From Corydoras sp. C115 (taxonomy: Eukaryota; Chordata; Actinopteri; Siluriformes; Callichthyidae), in contig JAFMOC010000085.1 in NCBI GenBank assembly GCA_019802505.1, forward strand, positions 784,001 through 848,000: DNA of 64,000 nucleotides. The letters run 5' to 3'. Both the position numbers and the translations under genes were made by a program. The notes beneath the pieces are model-generated. The model worked only from the letters and a program-made list of their open reading frames with translations. It ran no database searches and had not been told where the DNA came from. How positions within the stretch are numbered: the first letter of the stretch is position 1; every line of letters begins with the position of its first letter. Below are positions 62,195 to 64,000 of this stretch, one piece after another.

Positions 62195-63597
62195 CAAAGT
62201 AACATTCATTCATTCATTATCTCCCACTTTATCCTCTACAAGGGTCGCGGTGGGGTTCCCCATGCCCATCCAGGGGAGAACGTCTCGGGCGACGGGCAGA
62301 TACACCCAGGACAGGACACCAATCTATCACTGGGCACACACTCACACACACACAGACATACTCTATATGGGGCAATTTTGAGAATTCAATTGACTTGATC
62401 CATGTTTTTGGACTGTGGGAGGAAACCTGAGAACCCGGAGGAAACCCACGCGAACACGGGAAGAACATGGAAAGTCCACCCAGATGGGGATTCGAAGCAC
62501 AAATCCCTAGCGCTGAGAGGTGAACGTGCTAACCACTAAGCCACCGTGCCGCCCAAGTAACATTCATTCATTCATTATCTCCCACTTTATCCTCTATCCT
62601 CTATTAGGGTCGCGGTGGGGTTCCCCATGCCCATCCAGGGGAGAACGTCTCGGGCGCCGGGCAGATACACCCAGGACAGGGCACCAATCCATCGCTGGGC
62701 ACACACTCACACACACAGACATACTCTATATGGGGCAATTTTGAGAATTCAATTGACTTGATCCATGTTTTTGGACTGTGGGAGGAACCCGGAGGAAACC
62801 CACGCGGACACAGGGAGAACATGGAAAGTCCACCCAGATGGGGATTCGAAGCGGGAATCCCTAGCGCTGAGAGGCGAACGTGCTAACCACTAAGCCACCG
62901 TGCCGCCTACAAAGTAACATTCATTCATTATCTCCCGCTTTATCCTCCATCCAGGGGAGAACGTCTCGGGCGCCGGGCAGATACACCCAGGACAGGACAC
63001 CAATATATCACTGGGCACACACTCACACACAGACATACTCTATATGGGGAAATTTGGAGAACTCAATTGACTTGATGCATGTTTTAGGACTGTGGGAGGA
63101 AACCGGAGAACCCTGAGGAAACCCACGCGGACACGGGGAGAACATGGAAACTCCACCCAGATGGGGATTCGAAGCGGGAATCCCTAGCGCTGAGAGGCGA
63201 ATGTGCTAACCACTAAGCCACCGTGCCGCCTACAAAGTAACATTCATTCATTCATTATCTCCCACTTTATCCTCTATTAGGGTCGCGGTGGGGTTCCCCA
63301 TTCCCATCCAGGGGAGAACGTCTCGGGCGCCGGGCAGATACACCCAGGACAGGACACCAGTCTATCACTGGGCACACACTCACACAGACACACTCTATAT
63401 GGGGCAATTTTGAGAATTCGATTGACTTGATCCATGTTTTTGGACTGTGGGAGGAAACCGGAGAACCCGGAGGAAACCCACGCGGACACGGGGAGAACAT
63501 GGAAAGTCCACCCAGATGGGGATTCGAAGCGGGAATCCCTAGTGCTGAGAGGAGAACGTGCTAACCACTAAGCCACCGTGCCGCCTACAAAGTAACA
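62195..63597 (-). repeat. Four-copy SINE array with repeated target site
   Basis: Four minus-strand SINE copies with periods of 359, 356, 323 and 355 bp. The short sequence caaagtaaca stands before, between and after all copies (62195, 62554 with one A fewer, 62910, 63233, 63588). Copy three lacks a piece of the tail region. All four have gattcgaagc(g/a) in place of the usual gattcgaaccg, so they descend from one insertion. Confidence 0.9.
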
Positions 63598-63649
63598 AGA
63601 GAAGATAAAACCGAGGGTCGATGTAGTTAGAACGCACAGGTTCTCCACA

Positions 63650-63920
63650 TGTCGTCATTAATTTACTTGTGAATTCAGCCAATGACACGCGCGTATTAAA
63701 GCCAGATCCCGCCTCGCCTGCTGATGGCGTGCGCGTGACGTAAAAGGGGCGGAGTTTGGCGCGCTTCTGTTTACGTCTGAGTGGAAAAGTAGGTCATGTT
63801 CTGAGCGCCGCTAACCTCTCACTGCAGACGGGCTTCGGTTTCGCGGATCTGAACGCGGCGCAGCGGCACGACGAGCGAGTGGATCCGTTACTGAAGCCGC
63901 CTGACGAAGCCTGCGAAGCG
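63650..63920 (+). promoter_or_regulatory. CpG promoter and first (non-coding) exon of an unidentified gene
   Basis: CCAAT at 63679-63683, CRE-like TGACGTAA at 63736-63743, GC box GGGGCGG at 63746-63752 and a perfect E2F-type TTTGGCGC at 63755-63762. A GC-rich exon follows and ends at 63920 with donor gcg/GTAAGC. No long ORF opens in it, so the coding start lies beyond the window. The strand is inferred from the donor. Confidence 0.55.
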
Positions 63921-64000
63921 GTAAGCTGACCTGCCTCACGCTACTTCAGACTCGGCAGCTGGCTAAAGCTAACGGCGGCTAGCAGATGCAGGCGCTCCCC

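Noticed and set aside
62195..63597. CRISPR-like regular spacing of direct repeats
   Set aside because: The units are 320-360 bp SINEs in a eukaryotic genome separated by a 10-bp target site, not short repeats with unique spacers.

Overview
The window is vertebrate nuclear DNA from a ray-finned fish: AT-rich, intron-bearing genes with GT-AG splice sites, AATAAA polyadenylation signals, CpG-rich promoters, long microsatellites, Tc1-type DNA transposons, and about forty copies of one tRNA-derived SINE. The species cannot be fixed from the sequence; a teleost, possibly an otophysan (catfish/characin-like), fits the repeats best.

Layout: (1) 1-1570, the last coding exon and 3' UTR of cacnb1, the voltage-gated calcium channel beta-1 subunit. 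(2) 1.6-8.55 kb, intergenic, filled with SINE copies, some in tandem. (3) 8.56-13.85 kb, arl5c, an ARF-like small GTPase in six coding exons. (4) 14-18.65 kb, SINEs and a tRNA-Cys(GCA) gene on the minus strand. (5) 18.66-37.9 kb, lasp1 (LIM, two nebulin repeats, SH3) in seven coding exons; its introns hold a dead Tc1 element nested in an older MITE, a hAT-like MITE with an exact 8-bp target duplication, and other repeats. (6) 38-43 kb, repeats, including a retroelement inserted into a SINE. (7) 43.03-45.67 kb, a small CpG/ETS/CRE-type promoter followed by a 25-residue hydrophobic micropeptide ORF with an optimal Kozak context and a possible downstream terminal exon; this is the best candidate for something undescribed. 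(8) 46-53 kb, repeats, two more tRNA-Cys(GCA) genes and a nearly perfect Tc1-like transposon with an uninterrupted 340-aa DD34E transposase. (9) 55.36-59.8 kb, atp6v0c, the V-ATPase proteolipid, with E-boxes of the CLEAR (TFEB) type. (10) 60-63.6 kb, SINEs, ending in a four-copy tandem array. (11) 63.65 kb to the end, a GC-rich promoter and the non-coding first exon of an unidentified gene.

cacnb1, arl5c, lasp1 and tRNA-Cys genes are also neighbours on human 17q12, whereas ATP6V0C is on human 16p13.3, so this is a partly conserved block with a fish-specific junction. The genes are independent housekeeping or muscle/cytoskeletal genes, not an operon. The most unusual structural theme is SINEs multiplied in place: in several arrays the short target-site duplication recurs between every SINE copy, as expected if slippage or unequal exchange between the two target-site copies turned a single insertion into a tandem array.
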